64,000 nucleotides of DNA, from NCBI RefSeq assembly GCF_001678755.1, contig NZ_LZDS01000001.1:124001-188000 (forward strand). Reading direction: 5' to 3'. Numbering within the stretch: the stretch's first letter is position 1; each line of letters opens with the position of its first letter. The position numbers were made by a program, and so were the translations under genes. This stretch comes from Acinetobacter gandensis. Lineage in GTDB: Bacteria; Pseudomonadota; Gammaproteobacteria; Pseudomonadales; Moraxellaceae. Below the pieces are notes generated by a model. The model saw only the letters and a program-made list of their open reading frames with translations. It was not told the origin of the DNA and searched no databases. Below, in pieces: positions 24,897-35,420 of this stretch.

Positions 24897-27728
24897 ATGA
24901 GCCAAAGTCATATCCGTATTCGAGGCGCACGTACCCATAACTTAAAAAATGTGTCACTCGATATTCCACGCGACAAGTTTGTGGTAATTACGGGACTTTC
25001 CGGTTCAGGTAAGTCCTCTTTAGCCTTTGATACCTTATATGCCGAAGGCCAACGCCGCTATGTGGAATCGCTGTCTGCTTATGCGCGTCAGTTCTTATCA
25101 CAAATGGAAAAACCGGAAGTCGATTCGATTGAAGGCTTGAGTCCCGCAATTGCCATCGAACAAAAATCGACGAGTCATAACCCGCGTTCTACGGTCGGCA
25201 CAATCACCGAGATTTATGACTATTTACGTCTGCTATATGCACGTGTCGGCACACCGTATTGCCCTGAACATGACTTACCGATGGTGGCTCAAACCGTGTC
25301 GGAAATGGTTGATGCAGTTAAAGAGCTAGAAGAAGGTACAGCACTGATGCTGCTCGCACCTGTAGTACGTGACCGTAAAGGTGAATACACCAACCTGTTT
25401 GAGCAATTACAAGGTCAAGGTTTTGTCCGTGCCCGTGTCGATGGTGAAGTCATTGATATTGATACCCCACCTGAACTAGATAAAAAGAAAAAGCACACCA
25501 TTGAAGTCGTCGTTGACCGATTCAAAGTCCGTGATGACTTAGGTAATCGTATTGCCGAAAGTTTTGAAACTGCACTGCGTTTAGGTGGCGATATTGCCAT
25601 TTTGTCGTGGATGAAAGGTGAAAAAGAAGACCGTGTGTTCTCCGCGAAACACTCTTGTCCTGAATGTGACCGTGCTGTCGGTGAACTTGAGCCACGCCTA
25701 TTTTCATTCAACAACCCCTTTGGTGCCTGCCCTGTTTGTGATGGCTTAGGAACCCGCAGCCATTTTAGTGCCGAAAAACTCATTCCAAGTCCAGATGTAT
25801 CAATTAGCCAAGGTGCGATTCGCGGCTGGGATCGTCAGCGTCCGTATTACTACAGCATGATTCAAAAGGTTGCCGATCATTTTGGCTATTCTTTAGAAAC
25901 GCCGTGGAATGAACTCGATGCCGAGACCAAAAAGAAATTCCTTTATGGTACGGGTAAAGAAAAAGTTGACCTCAGTTATATTGATGAACGTGGTCGCTCA
26001 CACAAACGTGTGCAAGCGTTTGAAGGTATTTTGCCTCACCTAGAACGTCGTTACCGTGAAACGGAATCGAACTATGTCCGTGAGGATTTGGCGCAGTATT
26101 TATCCAATGCTGCCTGTGATGCCTGCGATGGTTCACGTCTGAATGAAATCTCACGTAATGTGAAAATTTTGGACAAGACCATCGCACAGATCACCAAAAT
26201 GTCGATCGGCGATGCTGAAAGCTACTATCAAGACCTCAACTTAAGCGGTGCCAAAGGCGAAATCGCTGATAAGATTTTCAAAGAGATTCGTGAACGTCTG
26301 CATTTTTTAGTTTCAGTGGGTTTGAACTACTTAAGTTTGTCACGTTCTGCCGAAACCCTATCCGGTGGTGAAGCTCAGCGTATTCGTTTGGCTTCGCAAA
26401 TTGGCGCGGGCCTGATGGGCGTAATGTACGTGCTGGATGAACCCTCTATTGGTTTGCATCAGCGTGATAATGACCGCCTATTGGAAACCCTAGTACGCTT
26501 GCGTGACTTAGGTAATACCGTACTAGTTGTAGAACATGATGAAGATGCGATCCGTGCCGCCGACCATATTATTGATATTGGCCCAGGTGCAGGTGTGCAT
26601 GGTGGTCATGTGATTGCCGAAGGGACTTATGATGAAATTTTGGCAAATCCAGATTCATTAACTGGTCAATATCTATCAGGAAAGCTCAGTATTGATGTGC
26701 CGAAAACACGCACACAACCGCCAAAACCTGAAGAACAAATCAAGTTGATGGGTGCTGCGGGTCATAACCTGAAAAGTGTCGATTTGACTATTCCTCTAGG
26801 TGTAATGACTTGTGTAACAGGTGTGTCCGGTTCAGGTAAATCAACGCTAATTAACCGTACTTTGTTACCGCTTGCAGCGACTCAATTGAATGGTGCAACC
26901 ACATTAACGGCTGAGAAATTTGATTCGATTGATGGCTTACAATTCCTTGATAAAGTCGTCGATATTGACCAAAGCCCGATTGGTCGTACGCCACGTTCAA
27001 ACCCTGCAACATATACCGGTTTATTTACCCCTATTCGTGAACTTTTTGCGCAAACACCTGAAGCCAAAGCACGTGGTTATGCGGCAGGTCGTTTCTCGTT
27101 TAACGTGAAAGGTGGTCGCTGTGAAGCCTGCGAAGGTGACGGCATGATTAAAGTCGCAATGCATTTCTTACCTGATATGTACGTGCCTTGTGATGCCTGC
27201 CACGGCAAACGCTATAACCGTGAAACTTTAGAGGTTGGCTATAAAGGTCGTAACATTTCAGATGTGTTAGAAATGACAGTAGAAGATGCAATGCATTTCT
27301 TTGACGCTATTCCTGTGATTCACCGTCGTTTGGAAACCTTGAACCAAGTTGGCTTGGGTTATATCCGTTTAGGTCAATCTGCAACCACGCTTTCGGGTGG
27401 TGAAGCGCAGCGTGTCAAATTGGCTCGTGAGTTGGCGAAGCGCGATACAGGCAAAACCTTGTATGTGCTTGATGAACCAACAACTGGTCTGCACTTCCAT
27501 GACATTGCCAAGTTACTCGATATCCTGCATGAGCTTCGCAACAAGGGTAATACCATTGTGGTGATTGAGCATAATTTGGATGTGATTAAAACTGCCGATT
27601 GGGTGATTGATTTAGGCCCTGAAGGTGGTGCTGGCGGCGGTATGATTATTGCCGAAGGTACGCCAGAGCAAGTGGCGAAGAATAAAGTATCGCATACAGC
27701 GAAGTTCTTAAAGCCGATGTTGAAGTAA
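24897..27728 (+). CDS. uvrA: Excinuclease ABC subunit A
   Basis: UvrA finds bulky DNA lesions and loads UvrB in nucleotide excision repair. The 943-residue protein has two ABC ATPase halves: Walker [27 protein letters not shown] near residue 33 and [11 protein letters not shown] near 645, both signature motifs (LSGGEAQR twice), and two four-cysteine zinc sites (CPECD...CPVCDG about 250-285; CEACEGDG...CDACHG about 745-775). Length equals the E. coli protein (940). No SOS box was identified; Acinetobacter SOS control differs from that of E. coli. Confidence 0.98.
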   Translation: MSQSHIRIRGARTHNLKNVSLDIPRDKFVVITGLSGSGKSSLAFDTLYAEGQRRYVESLSAYARQFLSQMEKPEVDSIEGLSPAIAIEQKSTSHNPRSTVGTITEIYDYLRLLYARVGTPYCPEHDLPMVAQTVSEMVDAVKELEEGTALMLLAPVVRDRKGEYTNLFEQLQGQGFVRARVDGEVIDIDTPPELDKKKKHTIEVVVDRFKVRDDLGNRIAESFETALRLGGDIAILSWMKGEKEDRVFSAKHSCPECDRAVGELEPRLFSFNNPFGACPVCDGLGTRSHFSAEKLIPSPDVSISQGAIRGWDRQRPYYYSMIQKVADHFGYSLETPWNELDAETKKKFLYGTGKEKVDLSYIDERGRSHKRVQAFEGILPHLERRYRETESNYVREDLAQYLSNAACDACDGSRLNEISRNVKILDKTIAQITKMSIGDAESYYQDLNLSGAKGEIADKIFKEIRERLHFLVSVGLNYLSLSRSAETLSGGEAQRIRLASQIGAGLMGVMYVLDEPSIGLHQRDNDRLLETLVRLRDLGNTVLVVEHDEDAIRAADHIIDIGPGAGVHGGHVIAEGTYDEILANPDSLTGQYLSGKLSIDVPKTRTQPPKPEEQIKLMGAAGHNLKSVDLTIPLGVMTCVTGVSGSGKSTLINRTLLPLAATQLNGATTLTAEKFDSIDGLQFLDKVVDIDQSPIGRTPRSNPATYTGLFTPIRELFAQTPEAKARGYAAGRFSFNVKGGRCEACEGDGMIKVAMHFLPDMYVPCDACHGKRYNRETLEVGYKGRNISDVLEMTVEDAMHFFDAIPVIHRRLETLNQVGLGYIRLGQSATTLSGGEAQRVKLARELAKRDTGKTLYVLDEPTTGLHFHDIAKLLDILHELRNKGNTIVVIEHNLDVIKTADWVIDLGPEGGAGGGMIIAEGTPEQVAKNKVSHTAKFLKPMLK

Positions 27729-27743
27729 TTCAATCCTCCCCAA

Positions 27744-27764
27744 CCCTCCTTTAATAAAGGAGGG
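27744..27764 (+). terminator. Hairpin after uvrA
   Basis: CCCTCCTTTA and TAAAGGAGGG are perfectly complementary around one base. No long T-run follows, so it may end uvrA transcripts or be part of a repeat-like spacer. The remainder to 27842 is C-rich then G-rich (CCCCCCCTC ... GGGTTAGGGGGAG). Confidence 0.5.
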
Positions 27765-27842
27765 AGTATTCCATTATTAATTCAGTGGAGTTCCCCCCCT
27801 CTTTTTCCTTGCGCCATATATGGCTCAGGGTTAGGGGGAGAT

Positions 27843-29576
27843 TTAGTTCTCTAGTCGAGTTATCAGATAATCCATATAATTTTTATAAAATTCAGATTCT
27901 TTTCCTTTTTCTTCATAGATTTCAGTGATCATTGTTCTAAAAGAAGCTTTAAAATTTGAGGCAGTAGGCCTTTCGAGTATTTTTTTTACTATATAGCTAC
28001 TATTAATATCATTAAATCTTTCATCTTGGAGGATTTGAATAAATAACAGTTCTTTCCATTGTTGTTTATTCGCTTTTTCTACGGATAACTCATCCTCACT
28101 ACTTCCAGCGCCATTAACAAATATTTTAAAAACAGCATCAACTAGAATTGGTAAATGTTCAGAACTCAACTCAAATTTTTCAATATAATCTTCAAAAACG
28201 GGTCTAATTTCACCTAATTGATTTATACCTATAAATGATCTTCTATTTCTAATCATTTGTTCATGTATCCACTCACATGTAATACATTCTAATTCGATCG
28301 CTTGATCGGAATGCCCAAATAGCTCTAGAAGTTTAATTGCAAAACTTATATTTCCTAAATTTTCTAAGCCTATTACTTTTTTTGTTATTTCAAATAAATC
28401 TTTAGGAAAATTTTCATCTGCTTGCAACTTCCAAAATTTCTTAGTTATTGCATGAAAACTTTTTGTATAGTCATTATTTTTTTCGGATATCAATTCAGAA
28501 CTAGCTAACTCTTTTAATAAACCGAAATCCAGTTCATCTACTTGATCAAACCATTTTTTGAACTCACTAAGCCATACATCAGAATGTATAAAATTGTACG
28601 AAATATTCTGTAATGCTTTATATGTTTTAACTTTCCTCTCAGACCAATCTTTTTGATTATCTTCGAGAACCAATTGGATATCTTCCCATTGAAAATCATA
28701 TTTAACACCAAAATCAGAAATGAAATAACCTTGTAGAATTCTAGTTAGAATAATTAGTTTAGTGGAATCGGCCACCACTTTAGGTAGTTGATCTAGAAAC
28801 TGGCTATACAATTTTATGACTTTTTGAAAAAATCTAAAATTATGAATCTCTAACTCTTCAGCAAATTTAATCATCAAATTAACTAAATCATCATCTATAT
28901 CTTTTGTATTTGCACGAATCAAAGGTTCAACAGATGTAATTTTTATGGTTTCATCAATCAACTTTTCTTTATATTCAGCATATTTTTTCTTATTCTCTCC
29001 TTCAGCTTTATCTTCATCTAAAATCAAAACGACCTGACAATTTCTTTCTAGTTTAAGCTGATTTGCCAAGCCCATGACATCTTTTATATCAAGCTTGTTT
29101 GACATACGTTCAAAGTCATCAAAGCAGATAATCGCATCTTTAACTTGAGCATATAACACGGATTCAAAAATTCGTGCAGAAGAACTAATTCCATATTCGC
29201 TGCTCGTTAGCTTAACCTCTCTTAAAGCTGTAAGTCCCTTTTTGATGAATGTAGGTATTTCAAAGTTCTTTGTGGACTCTTGATTAAAGTAATTACTACT
29301 CATATTTGTGGATATAGCAGCTTTAAGATCAGATAAATTTTCTATACCAAACAAAGAAACATAAGCATATTTTTTATCAAAAAAACTCTTATGTTTAAGC
29401 CTTACGGACAGTGGTAAATACTTCCTTTCCTGTTCTTTGATTGATTGAGCTTTTAAAAAACTATTCCAGAAGAAAGTTTTCCCAACTCCCCAAGACCCCG
29501 TAATCGAAATTGCTATTCCTATATTTTCATTTTTTCTAAAAATTTCTTCTAACCGTTGTTTTTGAGACTGATTCAT
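27843..29576 (-). CDS. KAP-type P-loop NTPase, accessory
   Basis: The 577-residue protein has Walker A GSWGVGKT at 27-34, Walker B AIICFDDFER with Asp153/Asp154, and a sensor-like VVLILDEDKAEG near 182-193. These, with the helical region after them, fit KAP-family or related STAND-like P-loop proteins. The C-terminal 350 residues are helical with no recognised domain and no obvious membrane segment. The gene is far more AT-rich than its neighbours and stands alone between uvrA and the OXA gene, so it is probably an acquired accessory gene. Many lone P-loop genes of this kind act in phage defence, but that is only inference here. Confidence 0.7.
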   Translation of the reverse strand: MNQSQKQRLEEIFRKNENIGIAISITGSWGVGKTFFWNSFLKAQSIKEQERKYLPLSVRLKHKSFFDKKYAYVSLFGIENLSDLKAAISTNMSSNYFNQESTKNFEIPTFIKKGLTALREVKLTSSEYGISSSARIFESVLYAQVKDAIICFDDFERMSNKLDIKDVMGLANQLKLERNCQVVLILDEDKAEGENKKKYAEYKEKLIDETIKITSVEPLIRANTKDIDDDLVNLMIKFAEELEIHNFRFFQKVIKLYSQFLDQLPKVVADSTKLIILTRILQGYFISDFGVKYDFQWEDIQLVLEDNQKDWSERKVKTYKALQNISYNFIHSDVWLSEFKKWFDQVDELDFGLLKELASSELISEKNNDYTKSFHAITKKFWKLQADENFPKDLFEITKKVIGLENLGNISFAIKLLELFGHSDQAIELECITCEWIHEQMIRNRRSFIGINQLGEIRPVFEDYIEKFELSSEHLPILVDAVFKIFVNGAGSSEDELSVEKANKQQWKELLFIQILQDERFNDINSSYIVKKILERPTASNFKASFRTMITEIYEEKGKESEFYKNYMDYLITRLEN

Positions 29577-29645
29577 TTTCTTGAAATATTAAAGACTTGT
29601 ATACTTTATATCTTCAAAAAATCATAAATTCAATCACATAACTTT

Positions 29646-29738
29646 CGACATGAATGTCGCCTGTTTGACTGGGGCAGCACGGATGTGCCCTCAGGCAAAC
29701 AAAAGCATTTTGCTTACTTTTGTGCTTTCAAAAGTAAG
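29646..29738. repeat. Three-hairpin intergenic repeat, copy A
   Basis: CGACAT-ga-ATGTCG, then a nested GTTTG...GGGCA...TGCCC...CAAAC stem, then CTTACTTTTG...CAAAAGTAAG (29713-29738). The same order and size of stems recur at 55444-55532 with different, compensating bases. It lies between the P-loop NTPase and the OXA gene. Confidence 0.65.
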
Positions 29739-29793
29739 ATAAATCCTATGCAATGAAAAATAACTCAAAACTCAAAACTCAAAATTCAAAAAA

Positions 29794-30672
<879 letters not shown>

Positions 30673-30804
30673 TTAAAATTATAAAATGTGAAGTAAGCCA
30701 ATACTGTTTCTTTTTATCCTCAATCGCACTTATCATATCTCGGTCAATCATCGGTATAGATGACACATATTTATATTTTTCTCATTCAACAAGAATAATC
30801 AACA

Positions 30805-31614
30805 ATGAATAAATTTCTACTTTGTTTTGGTCTTTTAATCTGCCCGATCGCAAGTTTTGCCGATGGCTACCTCAATGAATATATGGTGCTGTTTGTTTCT
30901 CAAGAAGATCCAGATCTTAGTCCTTGGAAAGACCTCCCACAATGTATTGCACACAGCACGCCAACCGCACAAAAAGGTATTTTTGAAAACCAATATACCT
31001 ATGCAAATGGTGATGCCCTCACTACGATATTCTTAAGCTCAGATAAAATTAAAAATGGCGAGTGTGAACATCTCATTCATTTTCCTGATGATATTAAAGG
31101 CTCAGGTGTATTTGAAAGTTATTACCCTAATGGCAAAAAACGTAGTCAGATTGAATATCAAGATGGGTACTATCAAGGAAAAATACAGTTTTGGTTTGCC
31201 AACGGTTTGAAGGAACAAGAAAGCGCAATCATCAATGGTGAGTCTGAGGGTGATTACAAGATATGGCATCCCAATGGGCAAATTGCGCTATCCATGAAAT
31301 ATAAAAATGGAATTGAAAGTGGTATACGCCAGCGCTGGTATCAAAATGGTAATCCTTGGACCTACGCAACATTCCAAAACAATAAATTGATTGGCGATTT
31401 AAAAATGTGGTTTGAAAATGGAAAATTGGAACGTCAAGGGTCTTACCGCGATGGTGTGCGCCATAATATTTATAAAATTTGGTATAGCGATGGGCAACCA
31501 GAAGCAGTCTTGCAATACAATTTAGGTAAGATCAGTTCTGCACAATGTTGGAATAAAACAGGCACTTCATTTTCAGGGCAAGCCTGTTCAAATCGTTATA
31601 AAGACGAACAATAG
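30805..31614 (+). CDS. Exported MORN_2/YwqK-like repeat protein
   Basis: The 269-residue protein has a signal peptide (cut near SFA-DGY, residue 20) and, from about residue 105 to 245, five or six repeats of the MORN_2 type (Y/W-x-N/D-G-x-x-x then G-x-x-x-x-W-x-x-N-G, e.g. ESYYPNGKKRSQIEYQDG and KIWHPNGQIALSMKYKNG). Databases often label such proteins YwqK-family antitoxin, but there is no toxin partner here and the protein is exported, so that label is doubtful. A surface or periplasmic structural role is more plausible. Confidence 0.8.
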   Translation: MNKFLLCFGLLICPIASFADGYLNEYMVLFVSQEDPDLSPWKDLPQCIAHSTPTAQKGIFENQYTYANGDALTTIFLSSDKIKNGECEHLIHFPDDIKGSGVFESYYPNGKKRSQIEYQDGYYQGKIQFWFANGLKEQESAIINGESEGDYKIWHPNGQIALSMKYKNGIESGIRQRWYQNGNPWTYATFQNNKLIGDLKMWFENGKLERQGSYRDGVRHNIYKIWYSDGQPEAVLQYNLGKISSAQCWNKTGTSFSGQACSNRYKDEQ

Positions 31615-31644
31615 ACTTTACATTGAGTAAGCAAAATATAGTGA

Positions 31645-33363
31645 TTAAGACGATACTTGGTCACGACCCGCAGCTTTTGCTCTAAACAGTGCTTGATCTG
31701 CGCGCTCTAATAAACTGATCCAACTGGTTGCACCAACCGTAACACCAATACTCACGGTAATCGCCAAATGTGGAACTTCGCTGGCAATACTTAGCGGTGC
31801 TTGTTGAATGTCTAGCCGAATGATTTCTGCAATTTCTTGGGCTTTATCTAATTCAATGCCCTCAATAAGCACCAAAAACTCATCGCCGCCATAACGTACA
31901 ACCAAATCCGAAGATCTTACATGTTGACGCAGTTGATTCGCGACATGTTGGATCACAACATCACCAACGATATGCCCATATTGATCATTCACCTGCTTAA
32001 AGTGGTCGATATCAATAATAATTAAAGTTGTTTGTTTAAACTGCGAGGGTTGAGACTCACGGAACTTAATGTATTCATCCAGTGCAAAACGATTAGCTAC
32101 ACCTGTTAAAGAGTCTGAATTGGCAATATGTTTCAGTTGAAACTCTAAGGCATCACGCTGCTGCAACATATTTTCAATACGATGAATTGCATCAAATAAG
32201 CTTAAAAAATCATTTTGTACTATCTTCTGATTGACCTCATTCAATGCGACGGGCGGCTGTGGATGTCTAGCCAATTTAAACAACTGATAACGTGCACGAA
32301 TGAGTGGCTCAAACACCCATTTTTTTGCATAAATCATAGTCATCACGGCAGTCAGCAGTGAAACCAATGATAAAAATAGCGTGAAAAACAATTTATCGCG
32401 TGCATTATTTTTTTGATCGTCCGCAACTTTTAAACTGTAATCTAGAATATAACTCTGTAATTTGACTACGGTCACGAATTTATCCACCATCGCATCTGTC
32501 AATTGAGTACCATCTAAACTGTAGGGTTCCTGCTGTGTGCTTTGCTGTACTAATCCAGCAATAATGGGTAAACCCTTGTCAAGAAATTCAGTTTTTACCG
32601 CATTATGCAGTTGGCTAAACTCATTGGTTTTATCATGTTCTGATTGCACCACATGAATCAGTTCCCATAAATAACGCGCTTGGCGCTGAGTCTGTAAAGT
32701 ATGTGCTAAATTTCCTTCAGGAATTGGCTGTTGAAAAGATACAGCCGCCATAATATTTGAAGCAACACGACCAGCTTGATCTCGCAGCTCCGCAAGCAAT
32801 AAAATTAGGGTGTAATAATTCGATACTTGCGTATCTTTACCATGTGAATAATTAACTAATTTTTGTAGGGCGATGTAGCTTTGGTCCCAGGCCTGAAACA
32901 TGCTAATGATGGCATGATCAAGCTGTTCTGCATGACGCTGCTCCCTAGGCAAAGCAATATAAGCATCCACAGTACGGCGACCTTTATTGAGATAAGGTGC
33001 AAGATTTGACTCTAATTGTTGAGCAATCGGAGTAAAGCCTTTCTGCTTTAAAGTGTTTACCGTGTTGCGATACTGCTGGTCTACCCCTTCCCGATATTGT
33101 TTTAATTCTACAATTTTTTCTTCACGCTGCTTGCCATGACTCGACATAGCACTATTAGCCGGTGCGCGCTCACGTGAAATTTGATTGGAAAGGTCGGCCA
33201 CCATTTTAAGCATTTGAATTTCTTTCAATGCTTCAGCGCTTTTCACATAATTTTGATAACTACTGACAATGAGCGGCACACTGATAAAAACAATGGACAA
33301 CACAATGACCAGCATGGCGATCTGTAGCCGACGGCTAATATGCTCAGTTCTTAAGGTTTCCAT
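31645..33363 (-). CDS. Membrane diguanylate cyclase (GGDEF)
   Basis: The 572-residue protein has two membrane helices (about 15-35 and 325-345) enclosing a large periplasmic helical sensor region, and a C-terminal GGDEF domain with an intact RYGGDEF (about residue 490) and RSSD five residues before it, the inhibitory product-binding site. It should make cyclic di-GMP from two GTP and be under product inhibition. This links it to biofilm or surface lifestyle control; the signal is unknown. It is a single gene with a long 1.1-kb upstream spacer. Confidence 0.93.
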   Translation of the reverse strand: METLRTEHISRRLQIAMLVIVLSIVFISVPLIVSSYQNYVKSAEALKEIQMLKMVADLSNQISRERAPANSAMSSHGKQREEKIVELKQYREGVDQQYRNTVNTLKQKGFTPIAQQLESNLAPYLNKGRRTVDAYIALPREQRHAEQLDHAIISMFQAWDQSYIALQKLVNYSHGKDTQVSNYYTLILLLAELRDQAGRVASNIMAAVSFQQPIPEGNLAHTLQTQRQARYLWELIHVVQSEHDKTNEFSQLHNAVKTEFLDKGLPIIAGLVQQSTQQEPYSLDGTQLTDAMVDKFVTVVKLQSYILDYSLKVADDQKNNARDKLFFTLFLSLVSLLTAVMTMIYAKKWVFEPLIRARYQLFKLARHPQPPVALNEVNQKIVQNDFLSLFDAIHRIENMLQQRDALEFQLKHIANSDSLTGVANRFALDEYIKFRESQPSQFKQTTLIIIDIDHFKQVNDQYGHIVGDVVIQHVANQLRQHVRSSDLVVRYGGDEFLVLIEGIELDKAQEIAEIIRLDIQQAPLSIASEVPHLAITVSIGVTVGATSWISLLERADQALFRAKAAGRDQVSS

Positions 33364-33608
33364 CTAATTTATGCCCCACTGCTGCATACCCCATAAAATG
33401 CCGTAGAATTGATTCATCCTCATCGACATTTTTCGCTATAAAATATAATAAAAATTTATAAAAACTATAATGAATATATCTAAGTCTAAATCTTATACAA
33501 AAGTGAATAATCTGTCACATTCTTCCGCAAAGATATTTGAAAAATAATGACTTTATCAGTTGAATGAAAAAAATGCGTATTTTTTTCTAAATAGTTCCTT
33601 ATAAAATA

Positions 33609-33743
33609 TTTACATGCGCAATAAATTGGTGCACAATGCACCGCATTAGGGCACGCTAAAGTCATTCCTCAGCAGAATATTTTAGTTTCCCGAAGATTTT
33701 GGCTAAAAAATCCTGATTTTTCTATAAAATCAGGATTTTTTTT
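33609..33743 (+). ncRNA. Candidate small RNA ending in a strong terminator
   Basis: A TTTACA-N17-CACAAT promoter (33609-33637) overlaps the perfect dyad GGTGCA-caa-TGCACC (33627-33641), which could be an operator. A transcript from about 33645 would end at the 10-bp terminator TCCTGATTTT/AAAATCAGGA plus eight T residues (33711-33743), about 100 nt. No open frame of note is inside. Nothing upstream needs this terminator, since the GGDEF gene runs the other way. Confidence 0.45.
33711..33743 (+). terminator. Strong intrinsic terminator in a gene-free spacer
   Basis: TCCTGATTTT-tctat-AAAATCAGGA followed by a T-run. It has no annotated gene to serve on the plus strand, which points to a small RNA. 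Confidence 0.85.
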
Positions 33744-33861
33744 GCCTATTACTCAGAGCTGAGAACAATCAATCTTGAAAATAAGCATCATTTTGGTGCA
33801 TTTTTTAATATAATCATTCATCTTTATTTTTTACTTTATCTTTCAATAAAAATTTTTAAAC

Positions 33862-33959
33862 AAAAAAAAGCCCAACCTTGGGGAAAGCTGGGCGAATAAA
33901 AAACAAACTATGGAGAATCAGGGTCAAAGTCACACTTTTAAGCTGTGTTCTGACTCGAT
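33862..33959 (-). ncRNA. Candidate small RNA with anti-Shine-Dalgarno stretch
   Basis: On the minus strand TTTACA-N17-CATAAT (33994-33966) predicts a start near 33959. The RNA of about 98 nt has a 5' hairpin (AGTCA...TGACT region), a single-stranded stretch containing TTCTCC that could pair with ribosome sites, a U-rich run and a terminator GCCCAGC/GTTGGGC plus eight T residues (33893-33862). This is the layout of an Hfq-type regulatory RNA. No coding frame is seen. Confidence 0.5.
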
Positions 33960-33965
33960 TAACAA

Positions 33966-33994
33966 ATTATGCTGTATTAAAAACCTGATGTAAA
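33966..33994 (-). promoter_or_regulatory. Promoter of the minus-strand candidate small RNA
   Basis: TTTACA (33994-33989) and CATAAT (33971-33966) are separated by exactly 17 bases. Confidence 0.5.
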
Positions 33995-34400
33995 GCCTAG
34001 TAATCCACTAAGGTATGAATTACGCCTCATTTAAATAATTTTTATGTGACCAATACATCAAATACCCAAAAGAAATGTATATTTATTATGCAATAAAACT
34101 GATTTTGCCTAACTTATCAGCGCTTATTTATCAATTCAGTCGCTTAAATAGGCTCAAAAGCGTTATTATTCACACTATTTTTAAATGTTTTTTTGAATTA
34201 AATAAATATTTATAATTGTTTTTTCAAATCAAAAAATGACTGATTTTTTCAAGTGCCTACCAATTTTTAGTTTTTTTCTTTTCTTATTTAATTGTTCTCA
34301 ATGATATTTTTAGTATGACTACGCAGTTAGAGTAAAAGCTGCATTTTTTATTATGAAAATTTGCTTTGATTCAAGCCTTGAATAATAATCTTTAAGATCA
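33995..34400. other. AT-rich spacer upstream of omp33-36
   Basis: No open frame, terminator or clear dyad is visible in this roughly 400-base stretch; it is probably control DNA for the porin gene. Confidence 0.4.
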
Positions 34401-34428
34401 TTGACTTAATAAATTGTTACAATACAAT
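34401..34428 (+). promoter_or_regulatory. Promoter of omp33-36
   Basis: TTGACT, a 16-base spacer and TACAAT lie about 40 bases before the ATG. The flanking ATCATTGACTT resembles the sequence ahead of the porin-like gene at 59844. Confidence 0.5.
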
Positions 34429-34468
34429 GCACAATGTTTAATCCATTTGTAACAACTGGTAGAAAATC

Positions 34469-35362
34469 ATGAAAAAACTCGGTTTAGCCACTGCTTTATT
34501 ATTAGCGATGACCGGTGCTCAAGCTTACCAATTCGAAGTACAAGGTCAAGCAGAATACATCGACACAACTGCAAACGACAAAGACTTTACTGGTGGTGTT
34601 CAAGGTACTTACTACCTTAAAAACGTTGACTCTACAAAAGGTCCTTTAGCTGAAGCTGCGTTCCTTAACCAAGCATCTAACGTTTCTGTAGCGTATAACT
34701 ACGGCGAAGTTGGTTCTAAAGGCACTGACGTTGTTGCTCATAACTTTGGCGCTAAAGCTGAAGCTTATGTTCCAACTAAAGTTGTTCCTGTATACGCTAG
34801 CGCTTCTTACAGCCACACTATCCTTGACAGCAAAAATGCAAACAACACTGACAACAACGGTGACCGTTATGCATTAGAAATCGGTGCGCTTCCAACTCAA
34901 AACTTCTTAGTTGCTGTTGGTTACACTAGCGTTGCTGATCAAGCTGCTGTTGATGCGTTCAACGTAATGGGCAACGGTGTTGCTAAAGCTGCTGCTGAAG
35001 CTACAACAATTGGTCAAGACCAAGATGCAATCACTGCACGTACTAAATACGTTGGTGCAATTGACGATACAAATATGGCAATCGGTTTCGAATCTGGCAT
35101 CATCTACGGTGATGACACAGCATTCCAATTAAAAACTGATCTTTTTGTAACGCCTAAATTAAGCGTTGGTGCTTCTTACGCTGAATCTAGCTTTGCTGGT
35201 ACTCCAGACTCAGCTTGGGGTGCAAACGTAAACTACTTCATCACTCCTGCTGTTGCAGTTGGTGCGAGCTACGTAAATGCTAACTATGAAGCTGAGAAAG
35301 GCCAAGTATTAAACTTCGGCGACACTCAAACTGTGGGCGTAAATGCTAAATTCCGTTTCTAA
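34469..35362 (+). CDS. Omp33-36-type outer membrane porin
   Basis: The 297-residue protein has a signal peptide (cut near GAQA-YQF, residue 19) and a beta-barrel pattern ending in Phe (VNAKFRF), as outer-membrane proteins do. Its start and many blocks (YLKNVDSTKGPLAEAAFLNQAS, ITARTKYVGAI, WGANVNYFITPAVAVGASYV) match the Acinetobacter Omp33-36 (Omp34) porin, a water or small-solute channel tied to carbapenem uptake and to host-cell damage in A. baumannii. Codon use is optimised, pointing to high expression. Two paralogues lie at 59844 and 61018. Confidence 0.93.
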   Translation: MKKLGLATALLLAMTGAQAYQFEVQGQAEYIDTTANDKDFTGGVQGTYYLKNVDSTKGPLAEAAFLNQASNVSVAYNYGEVGSKGTDVVAHNFGAKAEAYVPTKVVPVYASASYSHTILDSKNANNTDNNGDRYALEIGALPTQNFLVAVGYTSVADQAAVDAFNVMGNGVAKAAAEATTIGQDQDAITARTKYVGAIDDTNMAIGFESGIIYGDDTAFQLKTDLFVTPKLSVGASYAESSFAGTPDSAWGANVNYFITPAVAVGASYVNANYEAEKGQVLNFGDTQTVGVNAKFRF

Positions 35363-35388
35363 TTCCATTTAGAAGCTGAAATAAAAAA

Positions 35389-35410
35389 GGACGCAATTGC
35401 GTCCTTTTTT
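35389..35410. terminator. Intrinsic terminator of omp33-36
   Basis: Perfect GGACGCAATTGCGTCC palindrome with A-run before and T-run after; also serves the convergent channel gene. Confidence 0.88.
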
Positions 35411-35420
35411 GTGTCTTACA

